Part shown: in pieces, positions 28,119 to 39,511 of the stretch | Numbering within the stretch: position 1 is the stretch's first letter | How the letters are laid out: each line of letters opens with the position of its first letter | NCBI GenBank assembly: GCA_013399695.1 | Contig: VXAU01004747.1 | Location: forward strand, 561,588-625,587 | Reading direction: 5' to 3' | DNA from: Formicarius rufipectus | Lineage: Eukaryota; Chordata; Aves; Passeriformes; Formicariidae | DNA length: 64,000 nt | The notes under the pieces: generated by a model | Told to the model about the DNA's origin: nothing | The model's input: the letters and a program-made list of their open reading frames with translations, nothing else | Database searches by the model: none | Program-made: the position numbers and the translations under genes

Positions 28119-29156
28119 TTCATTTATAACCCATTTTCTGTTTTGTTAAAGAGGCCAGCCTCGAATTCTACTGCAATGCACTGCAGGTAGCCAAGCCTCC
28201 AGCATGGGAAATGTGAACAACAAAAGTAATTGTGTTTTCAAAGAACAGGACGGTCTGGAAAACAAAATAAAGGTTACTTAAGTTTCATATGACTGTAGTC
28301 ATACCCTGCTCACAGTGTATCAAGAGAGTCAATTAAATCTGCAGATTTTTGGATGCACTCCTGATTCTCAGCCACTCTCTCTTTGGGGTTTTAACTGCAG
28401 TTTAACTATTGTAGCTTTATCTGGAGCTCAGCAGCTTGCACCAATTTCAGGTTGCTGCTGCTTATTAAAAATTGAACTATACCTTTTCTCTGTTCTTAAG
28501 GGATATACCTGAGGCTCTGGGAAACTCTGAAATGGAGTTTGTCAGTAGGAAATACACACGGCACTTATGGGCCTGCATAAGTAAGAGTGGTATTGGGGGC
28601 TGCTTGAGCAGAGCTAGAATGACTTTAACTGAGAGTACTGCTAGTTTTCCACCATTTTGTAAGCAGGAAAAACCTAGCTGAAAAAGCAGGATTGTTGTTT
28701 GTAGTGTTCTTGTTCCTAGAAATGAAATTAAGTACTTGCCAGTGAGCTGCAGCTCAGGGAAGAACTGTTCAGGCAGCCACAGACAATTCTGCTGTTCATG
28801 AATCTAATCAAAACCGTGACACTCGCTCCCTTCCTCCCCTCCTGATTTTCCTGTTGCCTTCTCAAAATATAAAATTACACTCTTGAAAGACTGATTTTTA
28901 AATCATGGCTCATAGCAAAATAAAATTGTATAGGAGTCTCTAGGTGCTACGACAGTACAAGTAATTATTTAAATAAATGTGTTTCCTCATCACTAGCCCT
29001 TTTCCTGGAGTTCTTGCTCTCCTGCTGCAGAGGTAATCAGGAACAAAATGTATAGAAAAGAGGTTTACTGAAGATTGGGGTAGAAAATCAAGACCCATGG
29101 CCTAATTTATAACAACCTGAAAAAATACAAGCTTCAACATTAAAGAAACAACAATA

Positions 29157-29204
29157 ATTTTAACATTTTAAATAATTTAAATAAGTTTTAAATAATTTTA
29201 AAAT
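29157..29204. repeat. A+T-rich direct repeats
   Basis: TTTTAAATAATTT-like units recur two to three times in a stretch made almost entirely of A and T. This is low-complexity sequence. Confidence 0.65.
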
Positions 29205-29992
29205 CTCCCTGCCTCCAGAAACACAAAAACACCTTTTCACATTTTGAATGTGGATATTCATAAGTCAGCTAAATTACGTCGAAACACCATCATCTACTTA
29301 AGCTAATGAGCTGGTTTCACACTGAAGCATGTAAAAAGCATTCATATGTTTTGTTTTGCAAGGCTGAAACATACAGGTCACAATCTCCACCAAAAAGATG
29401 GTAACAAACATTTTAGAGAAGATAACGTCTTGATTTAATTGAGATTATTGCCAAGTGAATATACATCCAGCAGTTGGATACAGGGCCGTTTGCTTTCCAG
29501 ATGCTGATAGTATAACCATAGCATATGAGACTGATGACATAGTTTTCAATTAATACCAAGTGATGGCAACATTTAAAATTTGGTGTACAAGAGCTGTGTG
29601 AGGAGAGTATATAGAATACAATAAAAAGATTATTTCTGTCTCCAGGGTAAGTGCAAGGGGACTGCAGTGCTATGTATAGTTAAGCTTTTCCCATTCTTTT
29701 GGTTCTGTAATTGGTTCTTACTGCAGCAGCTTTTGTGGTGACCTATTGCATTAACAGGAGTAAAAATGAACCTCCTTGTCATTGCAGCAGCACCACCTCC
29801 ACCCACAGTTTTTTCACAGGCATTTTGGAAAGAAATTTACAGCCTGCTTTATATGCACAATTAATAGTAACACATTCTTCTATGTTTTTATAGTCAAAGG
29901 AGAGGAATAAAATTCAATAGGAATTTTTTTTCCTGTGTATATTTCCTAAATGCATACCTAAAAACAATTTTACAGCTAAGCTAAGTCTTTGG

Positions 29993-30020
29993 TTTCATGT
30001 CTTCAATTTCATGTCTTCAT
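29993..30020. repeat. 14-base tandem duplication
   Basis: TTTCATGTCTTCAA at 29993-30006 is followed directly by TTTCATGTCTTCAT, a copy differing only in its last base. This looks like a recent local slippage event. Confidence 0.75.
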
Positions 30021-30040
30021 TATGAATGTAAAGAGTTACT

Positions 30041-30107
30041 GAAATCTCACTGAATATATTAAAAAAAAAAATCTGAAGTCAATTTACTTTCTAATCAGTG
30101 AGATTTC
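30041..30107. repeat. Perfect 13-bp inverted repeat
   Basis: GAAATCTCACTGA (30041-30053) is matched by its exact reverse complement at 30095-30107, with a 41-base spacer that includes an A11 run. It could form a stem-loop in RNA or be the remnant of a small inverted-repeat element. No terminal duplication was seen. Confidence 0.65.
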
Positions 30108-30910
30108 CTTCATCTGACTTCTCCTCATTTTTCATCTCTAAGGAAACAAGCATTCATTCTGCCATTAAAATAGTCTCTTGGTTGCTTGATAGTTGGCTTG
30201 TTCCTACTACAAATACTTCTTTCACCCCATGCCTTATTATTTTAGCCGCCTGCCAGTGTCATCAGTGGTGACATTGCCAGAGGACTCTCTTTGGAGGTGC
30301 AGGAGACGTGGCAGCAGGAGGCAGAGGTGGACTGTCCTCAAAGCAGCCAAGTGATTTCCCAGTGAAATGGAAGGAAGGAAAGCACAGAACATATTGGGGG
30401 GAAGTTGAACTGCTCCTACATAAAAAGATATTTTAAGCTCATGTCAGCTGTTAGAAACCCATATACAGAAAACTGAGTTTCAGGCACTGTTTCCATTACA
30501 TTAGCACTATGCAAAATGGATCTTAAAAATATTAACAGTACTTTGTTTCTAAGTAAACCGAAGAATTTTCGTTTCAGGCTTCCTGGCCTGAGATCTCCTT
30601 TCGTGACTGCTGTCTCTGATCCTTGATTCTGTTGTTCTGTCCTGTGCTCCTCTCTCCCTCCACCTATCTGCTTCAAAAAAGTTACCCTGCTACACATCCT
30701 GCCCAAACCGCTCTTCAGCATTTTTGGAAAATGCCCTCCTTGCTGTACTGAATGTTCTAGAGACTGAGTTTGGTACTCCAGTGTGTTGTTCTTTATTTTG
30801 CAATATGTAATGTAGTAATAGGCTTTTGGCCCTGAGAAGCTGGAAAGTGTAAAGATAATGGATGCCTATGAACCAGTAAAGAGATCTTTATGCAATAATG
30901 TAATGCTGAT

Positions 30911-31025
30911 GTAGATGAGGCACTTAGGGACATGGTTTAGAGGCAGACTTGTCAATGTTAGGGAAATGGACGGACTTGATGATCTTAGAGGTCTTTCTCC
31001 ACCTCAACTATTCTGTTATTCTATG
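30911..31025 (+). mobile_element. CR1 LINE, 5'-truncated 3' end
   Basis: This segment matches the CR1 3' region as I know it: a GGACATGGTTTAG-type motif, then GGACTTGATGATCTTAGAGG, a degenerate CCACCTCAA segment, and two terminal 8-base units (ATTCTGTT, ATTCTATG) at 31010-31025. The terminal octamers place the 3' end of the element and give the plus orientation. Only the last 115 bases or so remain, as is usual for CR1, which is normally truncated at the 5' end during target-primed insertion. It has no coding capacity. Confidence 0.9.
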
Positions 31026-32837
31026 TAGGACTTTAACACCATGAGGCAGAAATTTCAAGAACAAGATGTTGACATCTGCAGATGCAAAGTGCATCTGCAC
31101 TTGTAAATAGTTGGTTGAATCAAACCAAACATCTTCCAAAATCCCTATTTATGTAATTTCTTCCCAGCAGACGGGGCTTCACTTTTAGACAGGTATCATA
31201 ATATATGGGGTAGGACCTGTTTTGCTCTTTATACCTATACTTCACAAATCAATAACTTTCAAAACACACTTATTTTGATAAACTTCAGGAGGCTGAAGAT
31301 CCTGTGTTAACCAGGATGTATGTCCTGTTTAAGCTGTGCACATTTTCAACAGCATATGTTTGCCCTAGGCATCACTGACAGCAGCACTGTCAGCCACTAG
31401 TGGCCATTCATCAGCAGAGCTTCTGGCAAAACAGTCTTCTGATACAGTAGTAATGGAGGAGTTTTGCTCATCCTCCCTGAACACTACTGATTCATGATGA
31501 AAAAGAAATGCAGAAATTATAAATGGAAGAGTGAATGTTCATATACAAGTCACTCTGATATTTATGAGGATATTTTGTCTTTTAAGTTGTAAGAGGAGGA
31601 AGAAGGGCAAGGTAGTTACAAATTGCAATGTATTTGACCGGTGTTGGTGTGTAATGAACCAGCTGGCCCAAGCACCAACGTTTTTAAAATGCGTAAGACA
31701 GGAGATCGCATGTGTAACTACAAGAAATTCAGACCTTTGGCAGTAGATATTTAACACCAAAAAACCTCCTGTTTCTTTCTCTCTTCTGCAACAAAGACTC
31801 AGGGGGAGTAGAATATTTCACCTGCAGCAGGTAGTAATATCACCAAGGCTTCTATTGCAACTAGAGTTGATCCTCCTTAGTGTTGTTACAAAAAGAAGAC
31901 AAGATCCTTCAGTGAGCACTCACATGTTCTCTGATAACTTTTAAAACAAAGTAGAGGACCTATTTAGCAGAGCTGATCAACTAAAGGACAATTTTCATAC
32001 TTAGACTAAACTCTATTCTAAACAAAATTAAAATATTTTAATGCATTTCAATAACAATTATTGAAAAGATATGTTTTAAGACAGGGTGTCTCTTATCCAG
32101 TTGACAGTTTTACTTCTGTTGATAGTGTTTCTAATTAATGCTTTATATTTAGTCATAGCAAGTGTTAATGCACTTGAGGATTAAATTAAATGAGCTATAT
32201 GGCACTGTTGTGTAATAGGCTATGAAAGGGCTCAACATACTGGAGTGGGAGCAGACACTGTGTATACACACCTGGAGCACCCCAAGTACCTAAGGAAAGA
32301 AATATACCCTTTATCAGGAAATTTATGCCTGGTTTGGAAACTTCATCACCTATCAGTGAAATGTATTTGAGGTCATGCAGAGAGTGGTCTGATATCTCTT
32401 AGTTTTGTCTAAAAGGTAGGCCAGGCCTTCATGTGAATTGAGTGGGTAATGTCCCACTGAAATCAGCCAATTTGTGTCTGTTTTCATTAGGTGAAGTTCT
32501 ACTTTACCGCCCCTTGAAGCTGGTTTGATTTTTAGAAATCAGAAACTGGTAATGGGCTCCTCTGCTTGCATCCTGGCTGATAACACACAAAGTTAGTATC
32601 TGAGCATGTAGTATTTGAGATGTTTATCTCCCTTTACAGAAAAGGCTTAAAATCTATGGCAGGACACCAGTTGTTTAAATAGGTTGGGTTTATCAATGCT
32701 TTGCTGACAGCAGTTTAACAGGGAAATAAGGCGTTTTTTTATGTGCTAGAATAAAAGCAACTTGTTTAAAGAAGGATGATGAGGAAAAAAAATACAATTG
32801 AAGCAATGTTAAATAACACACGTATATATTTGTCTCA
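31026..32837. other. Non-coding spacer between CR1 fragments
   Basis: Unique-looking DNA between two CR1 3' ends. Two open frames of about 71 codons lie on opposite strands over the same bases near 31531-31760, which argues against both. I see no splice-bounded exon or repeat. Confidence 0.5.
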
Positions 32838-32879
32838 GGACAAGGTCACTTCCAACCCAAACGATTCTATGATTCCCTA
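32838..32879 (+). mobile_element. CR1 LINE, very short 3' end
   Basis: About 42 bases match the extreme CR1 3' end: an AGGTCACTTCCAACCCAAAC-type motif followed by ATTCTATG and a degenerate second octamer. This is either an extremely 5'-truncated insertion or the surviving end of an older one. The short match makes the call less certain than the other copies. Confidence 0.75.
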
Positions 32880-35800
32880 TTTCTAACAGTAATTATTAGC
32901 AGAAGATATTTCTGTACTACAGTCATGACAAAAGGTACAAATTCTTAGAGCAGATGAAAGTGATTCTACCCTGGTAACAGATTGACAGCCACCCAGGGTA
33001 GACAGGCAGTAACTGTGATTGACATATGGCTGAAAGCACTAGAACTGTGAGTGACATAAATGTGTATGATCTTATAGGATTGCAGTGTGGGTGGATTAAC
33101 AGACACAGACATGTAGAAGTGGAAAACAGTTGCTTGATGATGCACAGGATGCAAGTTTGAACACAAAGCTCTTCAGGAAGTGCCCTGAAATTCATACTTG
33201 TCTTGTCTTTGTTTATCTTTCTTCAAGACAATTATAACAACAATAAGAAAAGCTGAAAAGGAAAACAATAGAATAGCCCACGTCCTTGTCTGCTCCTTTT
33301 TCTCACAACAAAGAAAGAGCATATCAGAGAAGTCCAAATCCTTTCTCACTGTTCTCATGCTGGCTCAACTTTAAAGTCTTGGTAGTTTAATTTATGTAAG
33401 CATCCAAAGGTTTGGCTGATATCTGTTCCCCCCCCTCCTCTTAGGCTTGAAAAAGTAGACCAGAATTACTAGGGGAGGAAAAAATTCCTTTCAACATTTC
33501 TGTGTTTTGTTTCACATTGAAAAGGAAACAGAGAACTTAGAAATGAAAAATGACTGGAAAAACTGACAGACCTTTCTTGAGTCTCTAAAATTATTTGTTT
33601 AGGTTTGATTCCAAATCAAGACAATAGCTTGCTATTTTGTTTTGTTTCTAAATGAGAATCAGGCTATGCTTGATAGACATATTATTCCAATGGCCATGCT
33701 TGGTCCTGTCAGGATCTGCTGAGAAAATAAAACCACAGGAGACTGCAACTTTAATGCAAGGCTACAGAAGCTAAATTAACAATGTCTGGAATTGAAACTA
33801 CATTGTATTTTAGGATCTGTCTTATTGTAGAGCAGTTGTAGTTAAACCAATCAGAAGAACTGATATAATTCCTAAGTAATAGATTGCAGAAATTTTCCCC
33901 AATATCTAAATTTTTCATTTGCTGCATATTTGTAATTGCTTAACTGTCTAGATTTTAAGTCCAAACTTCTGAGTTTTCCCTCTGACCTAATGAATTCTTA
34001 GAAGCCAGGAAAAGGATTCTTAGAACTCTTTAAGTATGCAGAATCTGTGAAGTCAGCTACAGAAGTAAAAACTGTAGATCAATAGGAATATCTCCCATGT
34101 TCAAAAGGACATCTTCCTGTCATTGCAGTTGTCCTTTCCAAGATCTTGTCAAGGAGTGAAAAGCTGTCCTGAGCTGTGGAGTACACTGTCATCCATCAAA
34201 TCTCATTGCCTTAATTTGGACTGATGCATTGGCCAGCAATTGAACTGGTTGAGTTCAGTACTGTAGTTCATTTTCAAAGTCTCTTTTTGGAGTTGCCTGG
34301 TCAGTGTTTGCATTTCAATCTCATTCCAAAGCTTTTCCTGGAACTGTTTATGTCCTCCTGCCTGAAGCCACCCTATTTGTCCGTTGCATGTTGCCTCTTC
34401 CCATTCAGGCTTAAGAAGACAAAGTACAAGCTCATGTTTCTATACATCTGGTTCCCTCTAAATTGAGGTGTGTTCTGAGATGTCTGGTATCAATAAAGTA
34501 ACTTTGAACCTGTAAATGTTATTTCCGCATTTGTGGTAAAATAACCTCCTAGTGCTGGTCTAGTATTCCAGTTCAGTGTGGAGGCCATTTTCAGAATTCC
34601 TAAGGAGATATGTTAGAATTTACAAAACTCTTAAGGTGAATGAGAGTGTTAGAGTCACATGAAAAAAATGTGAGCATTGGCCATGATCAGCAGAGACATT
34701 CTCAAGCCATTTACTTTCGAAGTTTCCAGCAAGAAAGAAAAAGCATGCTTGAGACAGTAAGGAAAAGGCTGATCTGCTTCAGAATTCAATATCTGCATAG
34801 GTGATGTTGGAGTCTGGCACTGGGTGGATGAAATGTATTTCTTCAAATATTCATGTTTAAGCTGAAATATTTGGTTTGCATCTGCCTGCCTTTTTGTTTT
34901 GTTTTGTTTTTTTTTTTTACCCCTTTCTTTCTCAGCTTGTCTTCTGAGACTTGCATTTCTGAAGTGGGGGATTTTATGCTAAATCAATGAGTATCTCCAA
35001 GATATTTAAAAATGCACGTTTCATGGCTTGTTGTTGGTAGTTTAGGCAACATGATTTTGCTCGCTCATGCTCTGCATTGCTCGGATGTCACTTTTTCAGT
35101 AAAATATGCTTCAGACTTCTTTTCATGTATTAAGCATCAAGAAAAATTTTAATCTCCTTACAGAAGTAAGAACAGCTAATTAGTCATCCTACCTGGTACA
35201 TATATTTAAAGATACAATGTTGTGTAAACAATTTGTTCCAAATGTTCTGTCTATTACTTCCTGTTGTAATAATCTCTTCTCTTGACACCTTTTTCACTAT
35301 GATTTGGTTTTCATCTCCATTCTTTTACCTCTTGCTTTGTTCCTCATTTTTAGTCATGTCATAAATAATGTCAGTCTCCAGTGGCCCATGTTACAATACA
35401 AAATATCAGCTCAGTGTTGCACAGAGGTGAAAAAGTCGAAGAGGTTGTTAAGAGTTGCTAAGAAAAGAATAGATTAAGACAGAAAGCATCATTATAATAC
35501 TGTACAAATTCCTGGTGCATTCTCAACCTTGACTGTCGTAAAGAATTAGGAGAGCAAATGTGATTTAAGGTATAGAATGTTTTATACAGGAGGAAGCACT
35601 AAATAGTTTAATTTGCTTAGCAAAAAAAAAAATTAAAAAAGGGGGATATTATGCAGATCTATAAAAGACGTGTGGAGCACGGAAAGTGAATAGGAAATGA
35701 CTACTCATTATTTCTTGCAACACAGGAAGTAAAGGGCACATGGTGAATTTATAAGGTATAATAAATTAACTTTAATGCAAACATTTCCCCACAGCATTAA

Positions 35801-37499
35801 ATTGAAACTCAGCACCACAGGGTTTTGAGGAGGCCAAGGCCAGAAAGGGGGTCAAAACCAGACTGAACAAATTCAGAGCAGAAATACATTTTTGGCCACT
35901 GAACATGATGCTCTACATTCACCCTTTATGTCAGTTCTTTCGAGCTATTACATGACTTGAAGCTGCAAGGTTGTTTCAGGAAAAGTTCACCCAGAATTTA
36001 TACTGCTTTTTGTAGTCCTTACCAAAATAGTACTTAAGTTCTCCTATTGCTGAAGAGAGGAGACTGAACTAGGGGAACATTTGGTCTAATTTTGTGCAAC
36101 TATTCTTATATTCTCTGAATGACGTCATTTTGATAGTAAACTCAGAAATCTGTTCCTATATTGAAGTGTAGTGAGTGATTTATCTCCTGGAGATTTGGAC
36201 TTCATCTTCCTTAACACCATTTGGTCTCACCAGATGAGACATGTCAGTCTTGAGCAAGGTAGGGTCCACTGGTCTCAGGAAAAGTTTTGTCTGTGTGAAG
36301 TTTTGAAAAGAAGATGGCTACGTTTCTAAAAACCAACAATAAAAGGGAAAGAGAAGTAACCCTGAGTAATCTGGGAAATGTTTTTCTAACTGGGCTTTAT
36401 TAATGACAGTTTCTTACTGTGTTTCTTTGCATATCTTTATTGAGCTATTTTCCTTGTTCTGGTTTTGGCTTATAAAACTCCAAATTATAGAACTCTCACT
36501 CATTCTTGCTGGGGATGAAATGTTGGTGTGATGTCATTTAACTAAAGGCAAGGTTGTTTAGACAGTGGTTATAGTTTGTAATTAATTGGCAGGTTTAGCA
36601 TAGGTGGTTTTGTTTTGTAGTAACTTCTAGTGTTTCTTTTGCATCTTTCCTTTCCCACTGCAGCAGTAATTGCTCATGTGCTCTTGAGTTGTCATAGGGC
36701 CATGCAGCTCCACAGAAGGATAAGGAAGGCTCTGCTAAAAGAAGTCAGTGCATTTGGGGCAGGACTCAGCAAAATAAATTGGAGCATGTTTTTCTAAAGG
36801 CTGATTTATGCCAATAAGAAGATCCCTGTACGGTATGAAGCAGCACTGTGCTGATCCCAACAGAGCTACTTTCTTTGGTGGGCGCTAAAAATCTGGTCCC
36901 ATGTGTGCAAGACTCTCTCCTTACGTGGATGCAATTATGAGCATTGCACCTGGGGAAGGTTTTGCTTCTGTCTCCTCTTCTCCTCTCTTAATGGCTGAGT
37001 AATCCTACAAATGCACTGTTTTCCCCATTGGTTTTCTTGAAGGTTATCTACACTCACATGGCAGACTGTGTTTGTGGTTGTGTGTCATTGGTTGTTCAGG
37101 CTTTGGTGCTACACATTTGGTGGCAGTGAAAGCATAGCAGCATTGGCTTTGCTCCAGCCTGACTGCTGTCATTGTGTGATACTTACTGCAATTTATGGGT
37201 TTGAAGGCTACATTTAGGAAGAAAAAATCTTCTAAAAAAAATTACTGAAGGTAATCCTTTACACCTTTGTAATCAGAGATACGTTTGATGCCAAACCCTG
37301 CCTCCAGAGGTGACTAATACATTTCATGTCCTCAGCTGAGGGAATTTCAGCATGAGCCACAACACTTGCATCTTTCCTTCCCTGAAATTAATCCCAGATT
37401 TTGTGATGGAGAGTCCTGCACCACACACTGCAGTTGGAGACAGGAATGAAATACATGGAATAGCTTTCACGTAGTGGACTCACTGCAGGCTACCCCATC
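32880..37499. other. Non-coding stretch
   Basis: No gene recognised. A T/G-rich run occurs at 34892-34919 and an A-rich run near 35622-35640. The minus frame 33358-33173 encodes 61 residues with one hydrophobic segment but has no family match or context I can see. The rest is A+T-rich unique DNA. Confidence 0.55.
34892..34919. repeat. T-rich (GTTTT)n simple repeat
   Basis: A short pure T/G run of GTTTT units passing into a T homopolymer, similar in composition to the larger block at 39155-39349. Confidence 0.8.
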
Positions 37500-37767
37500 C
37501 CTTTTTACTGACAGGACCAGAGGCAATGGACACAAACTGAAACACAGGAGTCTCCATCTGAACTTTAAAAAACACTTTTATTGTGAAAGTCACCAAGCTG
37601 ACACATGTTGCCCAGAGAGTTGGTGGAGTCTCCCCCCTTGGAGATACCGAAGAGCCATCTGGCTGTGATCCTGGGAATTCAGCTCTCGGTGATCCTGCTT
37701 GAGCATAGATTTGGACCAGATGGTCTCCAGAGGTCCTTTCTAATCTCAACCATTTTGTGATTTTGTG
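37500..37767 (+). mobile_element. CR1 LINE, 5'-truncated 3' region
   Basis: This is the clearest CR1 3' end in the window. Reading along plus, it contains GACAGGACCAGAGGCAATGG, then an ACAAACTGAAACACAGGAG-type motif, a TGGAGTCTCC segment, a GAGCCATCTGG segment, GGACCAGATGGTCTCCAGAG, and two terminal octamers ATTTTGTG at 37752-37767. The order agrees with the CR1 consensus through the end of ORF2 and the 3' UTR. The 5' boundary near 37500 is approximate. Small indels and substitutions throughout show it is not active. Confidence 0.93.
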
Positions 37768-39154
37768 TTAGATGACCATATAATGTGAAGGCTGATATTT
37801 AGTTTGCCAGGATAGCATTCTTATAGTTTGTTGCTGACAGTATTACACACGTGCTCTCAGCCATGCCAGGAAGAACTGTCAGGATGCATTAGAAGAGGCT
37901 GCTCTAGGCATGGTCTGCAATAATATCTGAAGTGTGATCAGACTTCCTTACAAGGGAAACTTCTGCATTTTGTCCCAGTTGGATCTCAGGAGCCTGCAAG
38001 CAGGTTAGGCACCTGGGAAACATGGCACAGGATGCAAAAATGGGAATGAAACTACCTGGTGGTGTTCAAACACCTAAAAACCTCTTTTTGTTGCCTTACA
38101 GTAGTGCTCCCATCAATAAGAACTAGGCCCCTAACCTCAGGAAGAGTACCACCTAATGTCATTACTGTCAGAAAGTCAATGTTTCCCTGCTGCTATCATA
38201 TTGCGAAAACTCACAGCAATACCCTATTTTTAGAGCAGAAGTGCAAAACATCAGATATCATTGTGCAGTACTGTGCCTGAATAGCTGTTATATTTTTAGG
38301 GGAGTTAGTATCTCACAGCGATGTTTAATTAGGCAGTGAGTTGAAACAGTAAAGTACTTTCTAAATGCTAAATATTAGTGTTATAAAGCATGAAAAAGTA
38401 GAAAAAGGAAAGCTCTGCTTTTCTAAATTCCTGTGGTCTGTACATGGAAATCAAAATGGACCAAAGCATATATTTTCACAAGCCACTTAAAAAGAGAGAC
38501 GTGGAAGCTTTGCCTGTGCTGACTGAGCAACCATAGAGATGAACCCTTTACAAAATCCCCTTTGGTAAATCAGTTTGCATGTCTTCCTCCAGCACTGTAG
38601 ATCACATACGAGCCCTTGCACAGCACATGTGGGCATCACTAATAAGATTTACTCTTTATCCATGCCAAGTTTCATCATCCACTGAGAAGGCAGCTTGCTG
38701 AGCAGAGGGAAGAGTTAGACTGTGTTGGATGCTGCTGATACTAATGAGAAACTTGGCAAGAATATGGTAGAATATTGCTATAATACAGTAATGTTTTTAA
38801 AACAAACAAAAAATATAATTTTCAAACCTCTTTGAAAAGCAGGAGGCACAATTTATAGGAAATTGTTTGCATTCAAGAAGGTGGCAAACCAGCTACAGGT
38901 TTTCACACAGCCCACTGAAATAATCATCACAGGCAGGTAGTAATAATACAGAGATGACTCTGCTCTCCATTTCCTCATAAGATGTTGTAAAATATTTGGG
39001 GGCGTATTCCTCCTCTCCCAAGTGCACAAAGAACCAGCTGCCTTGGCTGGAGAATACACTCCCAGAGTCATAGCATAGTTATAACTGGTTACAATTTGTT
39101 TAGAAAGTGTTTCTCTGAGGACAGATGAAATATTTTGGGTTAGAATTTTCTTCC
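37768..39154. other. Non-coding spacer
   Basis: Unique-looking DNA between the CR1 copy and the T/G block. One 73-codon plus frame (38059-38280) has no recognisable domain. I see nothing else. Confidence 0.5.
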
Positions 39155-39349
39155 TTTTTTTTTTTTTTTTTGGTTTTTTTTTTGTTTTGTTTTGTTTTTT
39201 GGTTTTTGTTGTTGTTGTTGTTGTTGTTTTTGTTTTGTTTTGTTTTGTTTTTTGTTGGTTTTTTTTTTGTTTTGTTTTTTTGTTTTGTTTTGTTTTTGTT
39301 TTTTTTTGGGGGGGTTGGGTTTTTGTTTGTTTGTTTGTTTGTTTTTTTT
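39155..39349. repeat. 195-base T/G-only low-complexity block
   Basis: One strand contains only T and G for about 195 bases: a T18-like run, GTTTT repeats, a (GTT)n segment, more GTTTT, a G7 tract near 39308-39314, then (GTTT)n. The open frames that cross it encode only F, L, V, C, G, W-type low-complexity peptide and are artefacts. The complementary strand is A/C-only, so it could derive from an expanded poly(A) tail of a minus-strand retroposon. Confidence 0.9.
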
Positions 39350-39488
39350 ATTCCTTACTTCTGCTGCTCTGCAATTGAGTTGCTGAAAATCTCATTTACT
39401 CAGTGTCTGAATTCAGATCCAGGCATGATCTGTATTCTCTACTGTAAACTCTGAGGAATGAGTAGCTAGCTACTTGGTAATTTCATAG

Positions 39489-39511
39489 ATTTTATTTTTT
39501 TTTTTTTTTTT
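39489..39511. repeat. T homopolymer-rich run
   Basis: A near-pure T run interrupted by one A, about 140 bases downstream of the T/G block. Confidence 0.85.

Larger units (their letters stand above)
24386..30910. other. Non-coding stretch with short tracts and hairpins
   Basis: No gene recognised. Contents include a run of ten G at 25951-25960, a CpG-bearing hairpin at 28098-28118, A+T-rich direct repeats at 29157-29204, a 14-base tandem duplication at 29993-30020 and a 13-bp inverted repeat at 30041-30107. Open frames such as 26325-26594 plus (89 codons) and 30416-30721 minus (101 codons) have no recognisable domains. Confidence 0.55.

Noticed and set aside
33173..33358. A 61-residue minus-strand frame with one hydrophobic segment (WAILLFSFSAFLIVVIIVL)
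   Set aside because: A single membrane-like segment arises often in T/A-rich DNA. There is no family match or supporting splice signal that I can see.
39125..39454. Overlapping open frames of up to 109 codons rich in F, L, V and C
   Set aside because: They are translations of the T/G-only simple repeat and have no protein-like composition.
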